DNA from: Planctomycetota bacterium
Lineage (GTDB): Bacteria > Planctomycetota > UBA11346
Direction: 5' to 3'
Assembly: GCA_013816485.1 (NCBI GenBank)
Contig: JACDEI010000003.1
Coordinates: 1 to 64,000 of the forward strand
DNA: 64,000 nt
Shown here: in pieces, positions 54,572 to 64,000 of the stretch
How the letters are laid out: the number at the start of each line of letters is the position of its first letter
Numbering within the stretch: the stretch's first letter is position 1
The notes under the pieces: model-generated
What the model was told of the DNA's origin: nothing
What the model saw: only the letters and a program-made list of their open reading frames with translations
Database searches by the model: none
Made by a program: the position numbers and the translations under genes

Positions 54572-54878
54572 TATGGTGATCCTTCCGCTCGCTGGCATTG
54601 CCGGGCTGTTGCTCGGCTTCGCATTTTTCGGTGGCCTGTGGTGGACGGTCCGCAAGGGGCTGTCGTCCACTGGCCCAGCGTGGTGGTTTCTCGGTAGTTT
54701 TCTCATTCGCATGGGAGTTGTGCTGACCGGATTCGTCCTGGTCTCGGCAGGTCACTGGCAGCGCATGGTCGCTTGTCTGCTGGGGTTCTTCGTGGCCCGC
54801 CTGATCGTCGCCAGGTTGGTTCGACCGCCGCTGACCGATCGACCACCCACGATACCGAGGATCACGCATGCGCCTTAG
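54564..54878 (+). CDS. atpR: N-ATPase AtpR membrane subunit
   Basis: The 104-residue protein has three hydrophobic segments and matches AtpR, a membrane protein found only in N-ATPase operons. A strong AGGAGG sits 6 nt ahead of the ATG, inside the 3' end of atpQ. An arginine within a membrane segment (FLIRMGVVLTGFVLV) is typical. Its 3' end overlaps atpB by 11 nt. Confidence 0.86.
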   Translation: MTDMVILPLAGIAGLLLGFAFFGGLWWTVRKGLSSTGPAWWFLGSFLIRMGVVLTGFVLVSAGHWQRMVACLLGFFVARLIVARLVRPPLTDRPPTIPRITHAP

Positions 54879-55575
54879 TCCCGACGAACTGGTCTTTTGG
54901 CAATATGCCTTCATCAAGCTGAATGCGACCATCGTGTACACCTGGGGGCTGATGCTGGTGCTGGTCATCGGTTCGATCGTGATCACGCGTCGGATAACTT
55001 TTGATTTGGAGCGTTCGCGCTGGCAGAATCTCCTGGAAATGATCGTCATCTCGATCAATACGCAGATTGAGCAAGTCGGCCTGCGCCATCCCGAACGTTA
55101 TATCGGGTTCCTGGGTACGCTGTTTCTGCTCCTCGCTATGGCCAGCATATGCACCGTCATACCGGGATACGAGCCGCCAACCGGATCGCTATCGACGACG
55201 GTGTCGCTCGCCTTGTGCGTCTTCATTGCAGTTCCGTATTTCGGAATCTTGGATCAGGGTCTGGCCCGTTACTTAAAATCGTATGTCAAGCCGACCTTCA
55301 TCATGCTGCCGTTTAATATCATCAGCGAAATATCACGGACGCTCGCATTAGCCGTTCGGCTATTCGGAAACATGATGAGTGGGGCGATGATCATCGCCAT
55401 CTTGCTGACCATAACCCCATTCCTATTTCCCATCGTCATGACCGCGCTCGGTTTGCTGACCGGCATGGTGCAGGCCTATATCTTCAGCATTTTGGCTGCG
55501 GTGTATATCGCGGCCGCGCTTGGCAAACGCCAGGCCAAGTCAGAGAAGAAATCAGTTTCATCGCCCGCCGTCTAA
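54868..55575 (+). CDS. atpB: N-ATPase a subunit
   Basis: The 235-residue Fo subunit a forms the ion channel with the c-ring. The essential arginine lies in LALAVRLFGNMMSGAMI, and SILAAVYIAAAL ends the last helix. About five transmembrane segments are visible. The sequence continues directly from atpR and precedes atpE by 28 nt. Confidence 0.92.
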   Translation: MRLSPDELVFWQYAFIKLNATIVYTWGLMLVLVIGSIVITRRITFDLERSRWQNLLEMIVISINTQIEQVGLRHPERYIGFLGTLFLLLAMASICTVIPGYEPPTGSLSTTVSLALCVFIAVPYFGILDQGLARYLKSYVKPTFIMLPFNIISEISRTLALAVRLFGNMMSGAMIIAILLTITPFLFPIVMTALGLLTGMVQAYIFSILAAVYIAAALGKRQAKSEKKSVSSPAV

Positions 55576-55603
55576 ACCCCACAACACCACCCAGGATATC
55601 ACT

Positions 55604-55885
55604 ATGGACAGCTCTACCATGATCGCCGTCGCCTCGATTGTCACCGCCGGCTTCACCACCAGCATCGGATGTATGTTTCCGGCATTAGGCGAAGGACGAG
55701 CAGTCGCAACCGCCTTAACGGCTCTGGCCCAGCAACCAGATGCGTCTGCAACCATGACCAGAACCCTGTTCGTCGGTTTGGCCATGATCGAGTCGACGGC
55801 CATCTATTGCTTCGTCGTGTCGATGATCCTCATCTTCGCCAATCCGTTCTGGAACCATGTCATCGCGCAAGTTGCTGGGAAATAA
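55604..55885 (+). CDS. atpE: N-ATPase c subunit (Na+-type ring subunit)
   Basis: The 93-residue hairpin protein has two helices. Helix 1 ends in FPALGEGRAVATAL and helix 2 carries GLAMIESTAIYCFVV, in which E is the ion-binding carboxylate. In Na+-binding rings of Ilyobacter type the key residues are Gln/Glu in helix 1 and E-S-T...Y in helix 2. Here the ES-T-xx-Y set is present and a glutamate replaces glutamine in helix 1, as is common in N-ATPases. The ATG at 55604 is chosen over an upstream frame from 55520 because it gives the correct N-terminus. Confidence 0.92.
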   Translation: MDSSTMIAVASIVTAGFTTSIGCMFPALGEGRAVATALTALAQQPDASATMTRTLFVGLAMIESTAIYCFVVSMILIFANPFWNHVIAQVAGK

Positions 55886-55888
55886 CCA

Positions 55889-56842
55889 GTGTTTATCGAT
55901 TGGTTTACGGTTGGTGCGCAAGTCCTGAACTTCCTGGTTCTGGTCTGGTTGCTGCAGCACTTCTTGTATAAACCCATCCTCAATGCCATCGACGCACGCG
56001 AAAAGCTCATTGCGGGAAAACTTGACGGGGCTGATGCCAGGATGACTGAAGCCAATCAGGAACGCGACGATTTCCGCCATAAGAACGAGGAACTCGACCA
56101 GCGCCGAGCTGCGCTCATCAGCGACATGGAGGCCGAGACAACGGCTGAACGGCGACGCCTTCTCGATGAGGCGAGGAAACAGGCGGATGCACTTGCCGCC
56201 AAGCGACAGGCATCGACTAAGGACGAAGCGCAGAAGCTGAATCTGGCAATCGGAAAACGCGTCCAACAGCACGTCTTCGCGGTAGCACGGCGCGCGTTGA
56301 AGGATCTGTCGACGTCCACTCTGGAGCAGGGCGTCGTGGATATCTTCTTACGACAAGTGCGAGAGCTGGACGAGACTGGAAAACAGCAACTGGTAGAGGC
56401 ACTCACAACCGCCTCGGAACCGGCAACGCTACGCAGTGCGTTCGCGCTGTCCGATGGGCAACGTGCGGCATTGCAGCAGGCGCTCAATGAAACCTTATCA
56501 TCAGACATCCGGATCACCTTCGCCGAATTGCCCGATCTTATCAGCGGTATCGAATTCACCACGAATGGTCAGAAGGTATCATGGAGTATCGCGGATTACC
56601 TGACCTCACTGGAAGACAGCGTCGACGAGCTGGTGAAAAAGCCGGCCACGCAGCCAAGGCCAGAAGTCCCGGTAGAACCACCGCCGCGTGATGAGCCGGG
56701 CAAGACGAACCGTCAGGCCGAGCCCCCCGTGGTGGATCCATCAGATGGTGCGGTGGCTGAAAAATCCCCCTCAAAGCTAAACCTCGCCGCGAAACCTCGC
56801 GAAGTGAATCCGGCTGACGAGGCGCACGCTCATGAATCCTGA
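55889..56842 (+). CDS. atpF: N-ATPase b subunit with delta-like C-terminal extension
   Basis: The 317-residue protein is twice the length of a usual b subunit. One N-terminal membrane helix ([26 protein letters not shown]) and a long coiled coil (about residues 35-130) are followed by a delta-like region at about 140-250. There [20 protein letters not shown] and [17 protein letters not shown] match the end of F-ATPase delta. The last ~65 residues are Pro/Glu/Lys-rich. N-ATPase operons lack atpH, so the stalk-to-F1 link is presumably built into this gene. It overlaps atpA by 11 nt. Confidence 0.88.
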   Translation: MFIDWFTVGAQVLNFLVLVWLLQHFLYKPILNAIDAREKLIAGKLDGADARMTEANQERDDFRHKNEELDQRRAALISDMEAETTAERRRLLDEARKQADALAAKRQASTKDEAQKLNLAIGKRVQQHVFAVARRALKDLSTSTLEQGVVDIFLRQVRELDETGKQQLVEALTTASEPATLRSAFALSDGQRAALQQALNETLSSDIRITFAELPDLISGIEFTTNGQKVSWSIADYLTSLEDSVDELVKKPATQPRPEVPVEPPPRDEPGKTNRQAEPPVVDPSDGAVAEKSPSKLNLAAKPREVNPADEAHAHES

Positions 56843-58463
56843 ACAGTTGACGAGCGTACTCGACCAGGTGTTTACCAACCTCGACGAGGCGACAAAACGG
56901 TCGAAGCCGCAGCTGCATCAGCGCGAAATCGGCACGGTTATTTCGGTGTCCTCCGGGATCGCCAAGATTTCTGGGCTGCCAGGTGTCGGTTTCGAGGAGT
57001 TGGTGCTCCTACGCAACGGGGCCAGCGGCATCGCCTTCAATGTCGACGAAGATGAGATCGGCGTAGTTTTACTGGGTGATTTCCACCTTGTCCGTGCTGG
57101 CGATGAGGCTGAGCGCACGGGCAGAGTGCTGGACGTGGCCGTCGGCGACGAGTTGCTGGGTCGGGTCATCGACCCGCTGGGCCGACCGCTCGATGGCCTC
57201 GGTCCAATTCAGACCCAGCAGCGTCAGCCCATCGAACGACCTGCCGCGCCGATCATGGATCGCGCACCGGTCACGGTGCCGCTCCAGACCGGTCTGACGG
57301 TCATAGACGCGTTGATTCCCATCGGTCGCGGCCAGCGCGAACTCATTCTCGGCGATCGACAAACCGGTAAAACGGCCATCGCGATCGATGCGATTCTGAA
57401 CCAACGTGGCCAGGAGGTGGTGTGCGTCTATTGCGCCATCGGCCAACGGGCATCGGCGGTGGCAAAGGCGGTGGCTGTCCTGCGCCATGGCGGCGCCATG
57501 GATTACACGGTGGTGGTGGTGAGCGAGGGCAACGACCCACCAGGACTCGCCTACATCGCTCCGTATGCTGCCACCAGCATCGCCGAATATTTCATGGAGC
57601 AGGGTCGCGATGTCGTGATCGTGTATGATGATTTGACCCAGCACGCTCGCGCCTATCGCGAGTTGTCCCTGCTGCTGCGTCGTCCGCCCGGTCGTGAAGC
57701 GTTTCCTGGCGACATCTTCTATGTCCATTCGCGGTTGCTCGAACGGTCCACGCATCTCCGCACAGAACGTGGCGGCGGATCGCTAACCGCCATGCCGATT
57801 ATCGAAACGGAAGCCCAGAACATCTCGGCTTTCATCCCGACCAATCTGATCTCCATCACGGATGGGCAGATCTACCTCTCGCCGTCACTGTTTGAACTGG
57901 GCATCCTGCCCGCAGTCGACGTGGGAAAATCTGTTTCGCGTGTCGGCGGTAAGGCGCAGCGGCCGAGCTACCGATCCGTGACCGGCGATCTTAAACTCGC
58001 CTATGCGCAGTTCGAAGAACTGGAGACCTTCGCCAGGTTTGGCGCCCGTCTTGATGAGAGCGCCCGCACCACGATCGGGCATGGACGGCGCATCCGCGCC
58101 TGCCTTAAGCAGCATGAATTGGCGCCGATGACCGTGCCGGCCCAAATCACCATCTTGGTGGCACTAAACGCCAAGCTTTTCGCTCCGGTGCCGATCCCGC
58201 GCATGGCCGAGGCTAAACAGGCGGTAACGGACGCGGCACAACATATTCCCAAGGCGGTCCGTGCGCGTTTCGACAGCGAAAGCAAACTGAGCGACGACGA
58301 TCGGGAACTGATTGTCGACCTTGCGCGCAAAGCACTCACACCCTTTCAGACCGCCTCAGCAGGGGATCCCGAGGCCGACGAAAGCCCCGCTGGAGAATCC
58401 AAGCGCGATACAGAACCAGCGTCAGCGGCGACCACCGAAACCGACAAGCAGGGCAAGGCATGA
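56832..58463 (+). CDS. atpA: N-ATPase alpha subunit
   Basis: The 543-residue F1 subunit carries the P-loop GDRQTGKT and the alpha signature region ([20 protein letters not shown]). Other alpha blocks are [44 protein letters not shown] and SISDGQIYLS-like [15 protein letters not shown]. Its C-terminus has an extra charged, Ser/Ala-rich tail of about 30 residues, like that of atpD here. It overlaps atpG by 4 nt. Confidence 0.93.
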   Translation: MNPEQLTSVLDQVFTNLDEATKRSKPQLHQREIGTVISVSSGIAKISGLPGVGFEELVLLRNGASGIAFNVDEDEIGVVLLGDFHLVRAGDEAERTGRVLDVAVGDELLGRVIDPLGRPLDGLGPIQTQQRQPIERPAAPIMDRAPVTVPLQTGLTVIDALIPIGRGQRELILGDRQTGKTAIAIDAILNQRGQEVVCVYCAIGQRASAVAKAVAVLRHGGAMDYTVVVVSEGNDPPGLAYIAPYAATSIAEYFMEQGRDVVIVYDDLTQHARAYRELSLLLRRPPGREAFPGDIFYVHSRLLERSTHLRTERGGGSLTAMPIIETEAQNISAFIPTNLISITDGQIYLSPSLFELGILPAVDVGKSVSRVGGKAQRPSYRSVTGDLKLAYAQFEELETFARFGARLDESARTTIGHGRRIRACLKQHELAPMTVPAQITILVALNAKLFAPVPIPRMAEAKQAVTDAAQHIPKAVRARFDSESKLSDDDRELIVDLARKALTPFQTASAGDPEADESPAGESKRDTEPASAATTETDKQGKA

Positions 58464-59443
58464 GCGACACCACTGCCAGTCTGCGCCGACAGCTGCATAC
58501 CGCGGGCGATCTGCAATCCGTGGTCCGCACCATGAAGGCGATCGCTGCGTCGCATATCGGGCACTATGAAAAATCCGTTCGCGCTTTGGCCGATTACTAC
58601 CGCACGGTGGAATTGGGATTGGGAGCGTGTTTCCGCGATCTCGACCAGACCACCGGCGCAGTAGCGAAGGATGCAGCCACCCAGACCGGCACGATCGGCG
58701 CCATCGTCTTCGGGTCCGATCAGGGATTGGTTGGCCAGTTCAATCAAATCGTCGCCGATCACGCCATCACAACCGTTGCTGCCCTGCCGGGGAAGGCGGA
58801 GTGCTGGGCGGTTGGCGAACGTGTGCATGCCCGTCTGGACGATGCCGAGTTCCCGCTGATCGGCCTCTTCCATGTGCCGAATGCGGTGATTGCCATCACG
58901 TCGCTGGTCGGGGAAATTCAAATCGCCATCGAAGCGAAACGGGCCACGGGCGAACACCTGCAACTGTATGTATTTCACAACCGGCCGAAGTCCGGTTCGT
59001 TGTATGAGCCGGTCACCCAACGGTTGTTGCCACTCGACCGGCAATGGCAGGACGGGTTGGCCAACGTCGCTTGGCCGACCACCATCAGACCCGAAGTGAT
59101 GGGGGACGCTTCGGCGACGTTGCGGGCGTATGTCCGCGAGTATTTGTTCATCTCGCTCTATCGGGCCTGCGCCGAATCCCTGGCCAGCGAAAACGCCAGT
59201 CGCCTGGCAGCCATGGAGCGCGCTGATCGCAACATCGCAGAAACCTTGGAAGACCTCCGCCAATCCTTCAACCGCTTGCGTCAAAGCTCGATTGACGAGG
59301 AACTCTTCGATGTCATTGCAGGGTATGAATCGCTGACCGGCGCAGCGAAAGCGCATCGCCCCGCTGCCATGATCGACGGTGCCTTGCGGCGTCCGTCGGA
59401 CTCCGTGCGTGATGACGATCGGGTCAGCCATGGCCTCCACTGA
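58460..59443 (+). CDS. atpG: N-ATPase gamma subunit
   Basis: The 327-residue rotor shaft protein has the N-terminal helix [38 protein letters not shown] and the C-terminal helix [49 protein letters not shown], the two long coiled-coil helices of gamma. The central part ([19 protein letters not shown]) is the Rossmann-like fold. It closes the ATPase genes and overlaps ackA by 14 nt. Confidence 0.91.
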   Translation: MSDTTASLRRQLHTAGDLQSVVRTMKAIAASHIGHYEKSVRALADYYRTVELGLGACFRDLDQTTGAVAKDAATQTGTIGAIVFGSDQGLVGQFNQIVADHAITTVAALPGKAECWAVGERVHARLDDAEFPLIGLFHVPNAVIAITSLVGEIQIAIEAKRATGEHLQLYVFHNRPKSGSLYEPVTQRLLPLDRQWQDGLANVAWPTTIRPEVMGDASATLRAYVREYLFISLYRACAESLASENASRLAAMERADRNIAETLEDLRQSFNRLRQSSIDEELFDVIAGYESLTGAAKAHRPAAMIDGALRRPSDSVRDDDRVSHGLH

Positions 59444-60644
59444 ACCAAGTATCTTGGTCATCAATGGCGGATCGTCGAGCATCCGCTTGGCGGTGTACCG
59501 GGACGGTGCGTCGTTGACCCCCGCACTCCGCGGCACCGTTGAGCGCATTGGGCTGCCTGACACCGGTCTTACGTTCACGGACTTTAGCGGTGGCCCCCAG
59601 CGCAGGGTAGGTTTCGCCGCTCATGATCAGCGTTCGGCGGCAATCCTGCTGCTCGAATGGCTCGAATCACAGCCGTGTTTCGCTGCGGTAACTGCCGTCG
59701 GGCACCGTGTGGTCCACGGCATGGCGCACGCGCAACCCGAGACCGTTACGCAGGACCTCCTGGAAGAATTGCACCGACTTAGCCCATTGGACCCGGACCA
59801 TCTGCCGCGGGAAATCGAACTGATTGAGGCGTTCCAGACGCGTCACCCTGACCTGGTGCAGGTGGCCTGCTTCGACACGGCATTCCACCACGCCATGCCA
59901 CGCGTGGCGAGCATGCTGCCGATCCCCAGGCGCTACCAGTCCACGGGCATCCGGCGCTACGGTTTTCACGGCCTGTCCTATGCGTTCCTGATGGAGGAAC
60001 TGGCGCGCGTGGCTGGTGCCGGCGCAGCCCATGGCCGCGTCATCCTCGCTCATCTGGGCAATGGGGCGAGTTTGACCGCTGTTCATGGCGGCCACAGCAT
60101 CGACACCAGCATGGGGTTCACGCCGACTGCGGGCATGCCCATGGGCACGCGCTCGGGGGACCTGGATCCTGGTCTGGCTCCCTACCTGGAGCGGACCGAG
60201 CAGCTGTCGAGCGAACGATTTTTTCACATGGCCAATCACGAGTCGGGATTGCTCGGCCTATCAGAGACCAGTTCTGATATGCGTGATCTGCTGGCCCAGG
60301 AGGACACGGACATCCGCTCGGCCGAGGCGGTGGCGCATTTCTGTTATCAGGCGAAAAAGTACGTGGGGGCTTACGCGGCTGCGCTCAGCGGACTCGACAC
60401 GCTGGTGTTTACCGGCGGTATCGGTGAACACGCGGCACCGGTCCGGGCGCGGATCTGCAGCGGCCTTGAGTTTCTCGGCATCGAACTGGATGTGGCGCGC
60501 AATGCCGAGCACGCGGCAGTGATATCCACCGATGCCAGCCGAGTTGCGGTCCGCGTCATTCCTACCGACGAGGAACTCATGATCGCCCGATCTGTTCTTC
60601 GTATTCGCAACAACTCTTCGCCGACCAAGGACTGGACCCCATGA
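59430..60644 (+). CDS. ackA: Acetate kinase
   Basis: The 404-residue enzyme (acetyl phosphate + ADP to acetate + ATP) shows the acetate kinase signatures [17 protein letters not shown] (first signature; usually LVLNxGSSSLK) and HRVVHGMAH. Further ones are [45 protein letters not shown] and [18 protein letters not shown]. The chosen ATG 59430 lies inside the end of atpG; ATG 59412 is possible. It directly precedes the phosphoketolase gene and consumes its acetyl phosphate, making ATP in the same pathway. Confidence 0.93.
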   Translation: MASTEPSILVINGGSSSIRLAVYRDGASLTPALRGTVERIGLPDTGLTFTDFSGGPQRRVGFAAHDQRSAAILLLEWLESQPCFAAVTAVGHRVVHGMAHAQPETVTQDLLEELHRLSPLDPDHLPREIELIEAFQTRHPDLVQVACFDTAFHHAMPRVASMLPIPRRYQSTGIRRYGFHGLSYAFLMEELARVAGAGAAHGRVILAHLGNGASLTAVHGGHSIDTSMGFTPTAGMPMGTRSGDLDPGLAPYLERTEQLSSERFFHMANHESGLLGLSETSSDMRDLLAQEDTDIRSAEAVAHFCYQAKKYVGAYAAALSGLDTLVFTGGIGEHAAPVRARICSGLEFLGIELDVARNAEHAAVISTDASRVAVRVIPTDEELMIARSVLRIRNNSSPTKDWTP

Positions 60645-63031
60645 CCCACACCGCTTTGACCCTCGCAGCAACGACCCTGGACGCACAAGAATTGCAGCGC
60701 ATGGATGCCTATTGGCGCGCCGCCAATTACCTCTCGGTCGGTCAGATCTATCTGTTCGACAATCCGCTCTTGAAACGCCCTTTGGCGCTCGCCGACATCA
60801 AGCATATGTTGTTGGGTCACTGGGGCACGACCCCGGGACAGAACTTCATCTACGTTCATCTCAATCGCGTCATTAAGAAAAATGACCTGGACATGATCTA
60901 CGTCTCTGGTCCCGGACACGGCGGCCCGGCCGTGGTTGCCAACACCTACCTCGAAGGCACCTACAGCGAGGTCTATCCCGAGATCACCCAGGACGAGGCA
61001 GGCCTGCGAAAACTCTTTCTGCAATTCTCTTTTCCTGGCGGAATTCCCAGTCATGCCTCGCCAGAGACACCCGGTTCCATTCATGAAGGCGGTGAGCTGG
61101 GCTATTCGCTCAGCCATTCGTTCGGCGCGGTGTTTGACAACCCCGACCTCATCGTCGCCTGCGTCGTCGGCGATGGCGAAGCAGAGACCGGACCGCTCGC
61201 CACCGCCTGGCACTCGAACAAATTCCTGAATGCTGTCACTGACGGTGCGGTGCTGCCGATTCTGCACCTCAACGGTTACAAGATCGCGAATCCGACTATT
61301 TTGGCCCGCATCTCGCGGGAGGAATTAGATAACTTGCTGCGCGGCTACGGCTGGGCGCCCTATTACGTCGAAGGGCATGAGCCCGGACCGATGCATGAGG
61401 CCATGGCCACCATGCTCGACACGGCGATTGCGCAGATCCGCAAGATCCAGCACGACGCCCGCGTCCACGGCAATAGCGAACGCCGCCGCTGGCCGATGAT
61501 CGTCCTCATCTCACCCAAGGGCTGGACCGGGCCGAAGGTCGTCGATGGCGTGCAAATCGAGGGCACTTTCCGCGCCCACCAAGTGCCGCTATCCGATCCG
61601 GCCACCCATCCCGAGCATCTCACGCTGCTGGAAAACTGGCTGAAAAGTTACCGACCGGAAGAGCTCTTCGATGCAGCGGGCGTCCTGAATCCGGAATTGG
61701 CTGCGCTGGCACCCATAGGAGATCGGCGGATGGGCGCCAACCCGCACGCCAATGGCGGCATGCTGCTACGAGAGCTAAAGTTTCCAGATTTCCGCGACTA
61801 TGCTCAGAGTGTGCCCGTGCCTGGAACACGTGGTGGTGGCGATACGCGTGTGCTCGGCCCGTTCTTACGCGATGTGGCAAAGTTGAATCAGAAGCAGCGG
61901 AATTTCCGCGTCTTCGGACCGGACGAGACGCTCTCCAACGGACTCGGAGCCTTGTTCGAACAGACCGCGCGCCAGTGGGATGCCACGACGGTGCCAACTG
62001 ACGAATTCCTGGCCCCCGACGGACGGGTCCTGGATTCGATGCTTAGCGAACACCAATGCCAAGGCTGGCTGGAAGGCTATCTGCTCACCGGCCGCCATGG
62101 AATTTTCAACTGCTATGAAGCCTTCATCCACATCATCGATTCGATGTTCAACCAGCACGCCAAATGGCTGAAGGTCACCAACCATCTGCCCTGGCGACGC
62201 AAGATCGCTTCACTGAACTACCTGCTGGCCTCGCATGTGTGGCGTCAGGATCACAACGGCTTCACCCATCAGGATCCCGGCTTCATCGACCACGTCATGA
62301 ACAAGAAGGCCGAAATCGTGCGGGTGTATCTCCCGCCAGATGCCAACTGCTTGTTATCAGTTATGGACCACTGCCTGCGCAGTCGGCACTACGTCAACGT
62401 GGTGATTGCCGGTAAGCACCCTGCACCGCAATGGCTGACTATGGACGCCGCCGTCACACATTGCCGCGCAGGTATCGGCATCTGGCAATGGGCCAGCAAT
62501 GATCAAGACGCGACTACGGATGTGGTCATGGCCTGCTGTGGCGACGTGCCGACCTTGGAGACCCTGGCTGCGGTTTCGATTCTGCGTGAGCGCCTACCGA
62601 CCCTGCGCATCCGGGTCGTCAACGTCGTCAATTTGATGAAGCTGCAGCCGGAATCCGAGCACCCGCACGGTCTGAACGACGTCGATTTCGACGATATTTT
62701 TACCAAGGACAAGCCGGTCATCTTTGCCTTTCATGCCTATCCCTGGCTGATTCATCGCCTGACCTACCGACGCACCAATCACGACAACATCCACGTGCGC
62801 GGCTACAAGGAAGAGGGCACCATCACCACGCCGTTCGACATGACGGTACTCAACGACCTGGACCGCTTCCACCTGGTGATAGACGTCATCAATCGTGTCC
62901 CGCAGACCGGCGAACAGGGCCTCGCCCTCAAGCAGCAGCTCACGGATAAGCTCAGCGAACACCGGCGCTACATCGGCATCCACGGGCAGGACCTGCCGGA
63001 GATCCGCAACTGGAAATGGAACGAAAAATGA
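60641..63031 (+). CDS. xfp: Phosphoketolase (xylulose-5-P/fructose-6-P)
   Basis: The 796-residue thiamine-diphosphate enzyme cleaves xylulose-5-P or fructose-6-P to acetyl phosphate. Matches are [60 protein letters not shown] and [31 protein letters not shown]. The ThDP motif is [22 protein letters not shown], followed by [17 protein letters not shown]. Length and motifs fit a functional Xfp. Overlaps (ATGA) with ackA upstream and with the DUF2254 gene downstream show one transcript. Confidence 0.94.
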   Translation: MTHTALTLAATTLDAQELQRMDAYWRAANYLSVGQIYLFDNPLLKRPLALADIKHMLLGHWGTTPGQNFIYVHLNRVIKKNDLDMIYVSGPGHGGPAVVANTYLEGTYSEVYPEITQDEAGLRKLFLQFSFPGGIPSHASPETPGSIHEGGELGYSLSHSFGAVFDNPDLIVACVVGDGEAETGPLATAWHSNKFLNAVTDGAVLPILHLNGYKIANPTILARISREELDNLLRGYGWAPYYVEGHEPGPMHEAMATMLDTAIAQIRKIQHDARVHGNSERRRWPMIVLISPKGWTGPKVVDGVQIEGTFRAHQVPLSDPATHPEHLTLLENWLKSYRPEELFDAAGVLNPELAALAPIGDRRMGANPHANGGMLLRELKFPDFRDYAQSVPVPGTRGGGDTRVLGPFLRDVAKLNQKQRNFRVFGPDETLSNGLGALFEQTARQWDATTVPTDEFLAPDGRVLDSMLSEHQCQGWLEGYLLTGRHGIFNCYEAFIHIIDSMFNQHAKWLKVTNHLPWRRKIASLNYLLASHVWRQDHNGFTHQDPGFIDHVMNKKAEIVRVYLPPDANCLLSVMDHCLRSRHYVNVVIAGKHPAPQWLTMDAAVTHCRAGIGIWQWASNDQDATTDVVMACCGDVPTLETLAAVSILRERLPTLRIRVVNVVNLMKLQPESEHPHGLNDVDFDDIFTKDKPVIFAFHAYPWLIHRLTYRRTNHDNIHVRGYKEEGTITTPFDMTVLNDLDRFHLVIDVINRVPQTGEQGLALKQQLTDKLSEHRRYIGIHGQDLPEIRNWKWNEK

Positions 63032-64000
63032 ATTGGCCCAGGCGTATCTGGAACGATGTGTGGTCGAGCTTCTGGTTCTTGCCGTCGGTGATTGTCGTGG
63101 CGTGCATGGTCTTTGCGGCAGTCATGATCGAAGCAGACTCTATGACGAGCGACCGCTTGCTGGCGCAGTGGCCACGCTTGTTTGGAGCCGAAGCGACGGG
63201 CGCGCAAGCGCTGATGTCTACCATCGCCGGTTCGATGATGTCGGTGGTTGGCGTCACGTTCTCCGTGGTCTTGGTGGCGCTGGCGCTGGCTTCGAGCCAA
63301 TACACATCGCGAATATTGCGGAACTTCATTCATAGCCGGACCACACAGGCCATTCTTGGCATATTCGCCGGCAACTTTGTCTATTGCTTGATCGTCATTC
63401 GCGCCATTCGCAGCGACGATGAGGGTGCTTTTGTCCCGAATCTCGCGGTGTTCATGGGGGTGGTATTCGCGATCGGTAGCGTTGGCGTTCTCATCTTCTT
63501 TATCCATCACATCGCTTCTTCGATTCAAGCGTCTGCTATCATTTCGGCCGTAGCCACAGAGACCATCAGCGCCATAGATAAACTTTTTCCCCAGCAACTC
63601 GGGCGGGAGCCGGGCGAAGACGTTGACGATCCGATGCAACAGACGCCGCCGGAGCGGAAATGGCGTGCTGTCTCGGTCAGGGAGAGCGGCTACATCCAGA
63701 GCGTGGACTGCGAAGCACTCCTGCAGGTGGCGCGTGAGCTGAGGACCATCGTTCGCATGGAGCACGCCATCGGCGAGTTCGCGGTCGAAGAAACGGCGCT
63801 GGTGTCTGTCGCTCTCGCAGGTCCGCCGAATCGAGAAACGGTTACGGCCTTGCAGGCGGCTTTCAGTATCTACTGCTACCGTACCGTGGAGCAGGACGCG
63901 GCCTTCGGTATCCGGCAACTCGTCGATGTCGCGTTGAAGGCACTCTCGCCCGGCGTCAACGACGTATCCACCGCCGTAACGTGCGTGGATTATTTGACGG
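63028..64000 (+). CDS. DUF2254 family membrane protein (cut by window end)
   Basis: The first 324 residues are present; the window ends before the stop codon. The protein has an N-terminal membrane segment ([20 protein letters not shown]) and a second set ([63 protein letters not shown]). The soluble part contains [12 protein letters not shown], characteristic of DUF2254. Function unknown. It overlaps the phosphoketolase stop by 4 nt, which makes it a member of the N-ATPase/ackA/xfp transcript, and often a companion of phosphoketolase genes is a membrane protein of this type. Confidence 0.85.
   Translation, partial: MNWPRRIWNDVWSSFWFLPSVIVVACMVFAAVMIEADSMTSDRLLAQWPRLFGAEATGAQALMSTIAGSMMSVVGVTFSVVLVALALASSQYTSRILRNFIHSRTTQAILGIFAGNFVYCLIVIRAIRSDDEGAFVPNLAVFMGVVFAIGSVGVLIFFIHHIASSIQASAIISAVATETISAIDKLFPQQLGREPGEDVDDPMQQTPPERKWRAVSVRESGYIQSVDCEALLQVARELRTIVRMEHAIGEFAVEETALVSVALAGPPNRETVTALQAAFSIYCYRTVEQDAAFGIRQLVDVALKALSPGVNDVSTAVTCVDYLT

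Overview
The window looks like a chromosome segment from a GC-rich bacterium of the PVC superphylum, most likely Planctomycetota or a close relative. The main evidence is four kinds of secreted protein typical of that group: DUF1501, DUF1552, DUF1549/DUF1553 with cytochrome-like CxxCH motifs, and DUF1587/DUF1592/DUF1588/DUF1585. They sit next to ECF sigma factor and FecR-type gene pairs. I cannot name a genus from sequence alone.

Positions 1-22900 hold a REP array with its RAYT-type Y1 transposase, then three separate secreted planctomycete modules. Module A is PSD1/DUF1553 plus DUF1501 on the minus strand, divergent from an AraC regulator. Module B is sigma, FecR-like, DUF1592 and DUF1552 in tight tandem. 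Module C is a divergent version of B (sigma and FecR-like leftward, DUF1592, DUF1552 and a large secreted unknown protein rightward), with a perfect 14-bp inverted repeat between the two arms. Between B and C lies a worn region with a nucleotidyltransferase-like gene and 5' remnants of an MGH1-type glucosidase and of pbpC.

Positions 22900-28400 carry a signalling patch: a stand-alone CheB methylesterase domain with an 11-G tract near its start, a double-domain KaiC-like ATPase and a PAS histidine kinase. The first two are visibly lower in GC than their surroundings. Long gene-free stretches flank them. Positions 28400-36700 encode metal handling: a small secreted protein with two CPxSGKxID/CxxxC units, a CusC-CusB-CusA type heavy-metal efflux system whose adaptor carries its own metal-binding domain, and a DASS-family anion transporter.

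Positions 36800-64000 read as an island for low-oxygen and fermentative life. It holds two hemerythrin-type proteins, a third hemerythrin-like relic, a DUF4003 protein, a P2A (Ca2+-type) ATPase, a D-lactate dehydrogenase-like enzyme, a GpsA-like dehydrogenase coupled to an L-lactate permease, and a large secreted C25-like/PA14 protein. It ends with a complete Na+-type N-ATPase operon (atpDCQRBEFAG) that runs with 4-14 nt overlaps straight into acetate kinase, phosphoketolase and a DUF2254 membrane protein cut by the window end. Phosphoketolase and acetate kinase make ATP from sugar phosphates, and the N-ATPase can spend ATP to expel Na+ (or H+), so their fusion in one operon is functionally coherent.

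This second half is also rich in recombination scars. A ~235-bp direct repeat (3' end of ldhA plus the start of marC) brackets the gpsA-lctP pair. The marC copy is broken by a 209-bp MITE-like element with terminal inverted repeats and is cut short by a 90-bp palindrome-ended element that recurs at 50933. Fold-back elements of related design occur at 11829, 46931 and 51876.
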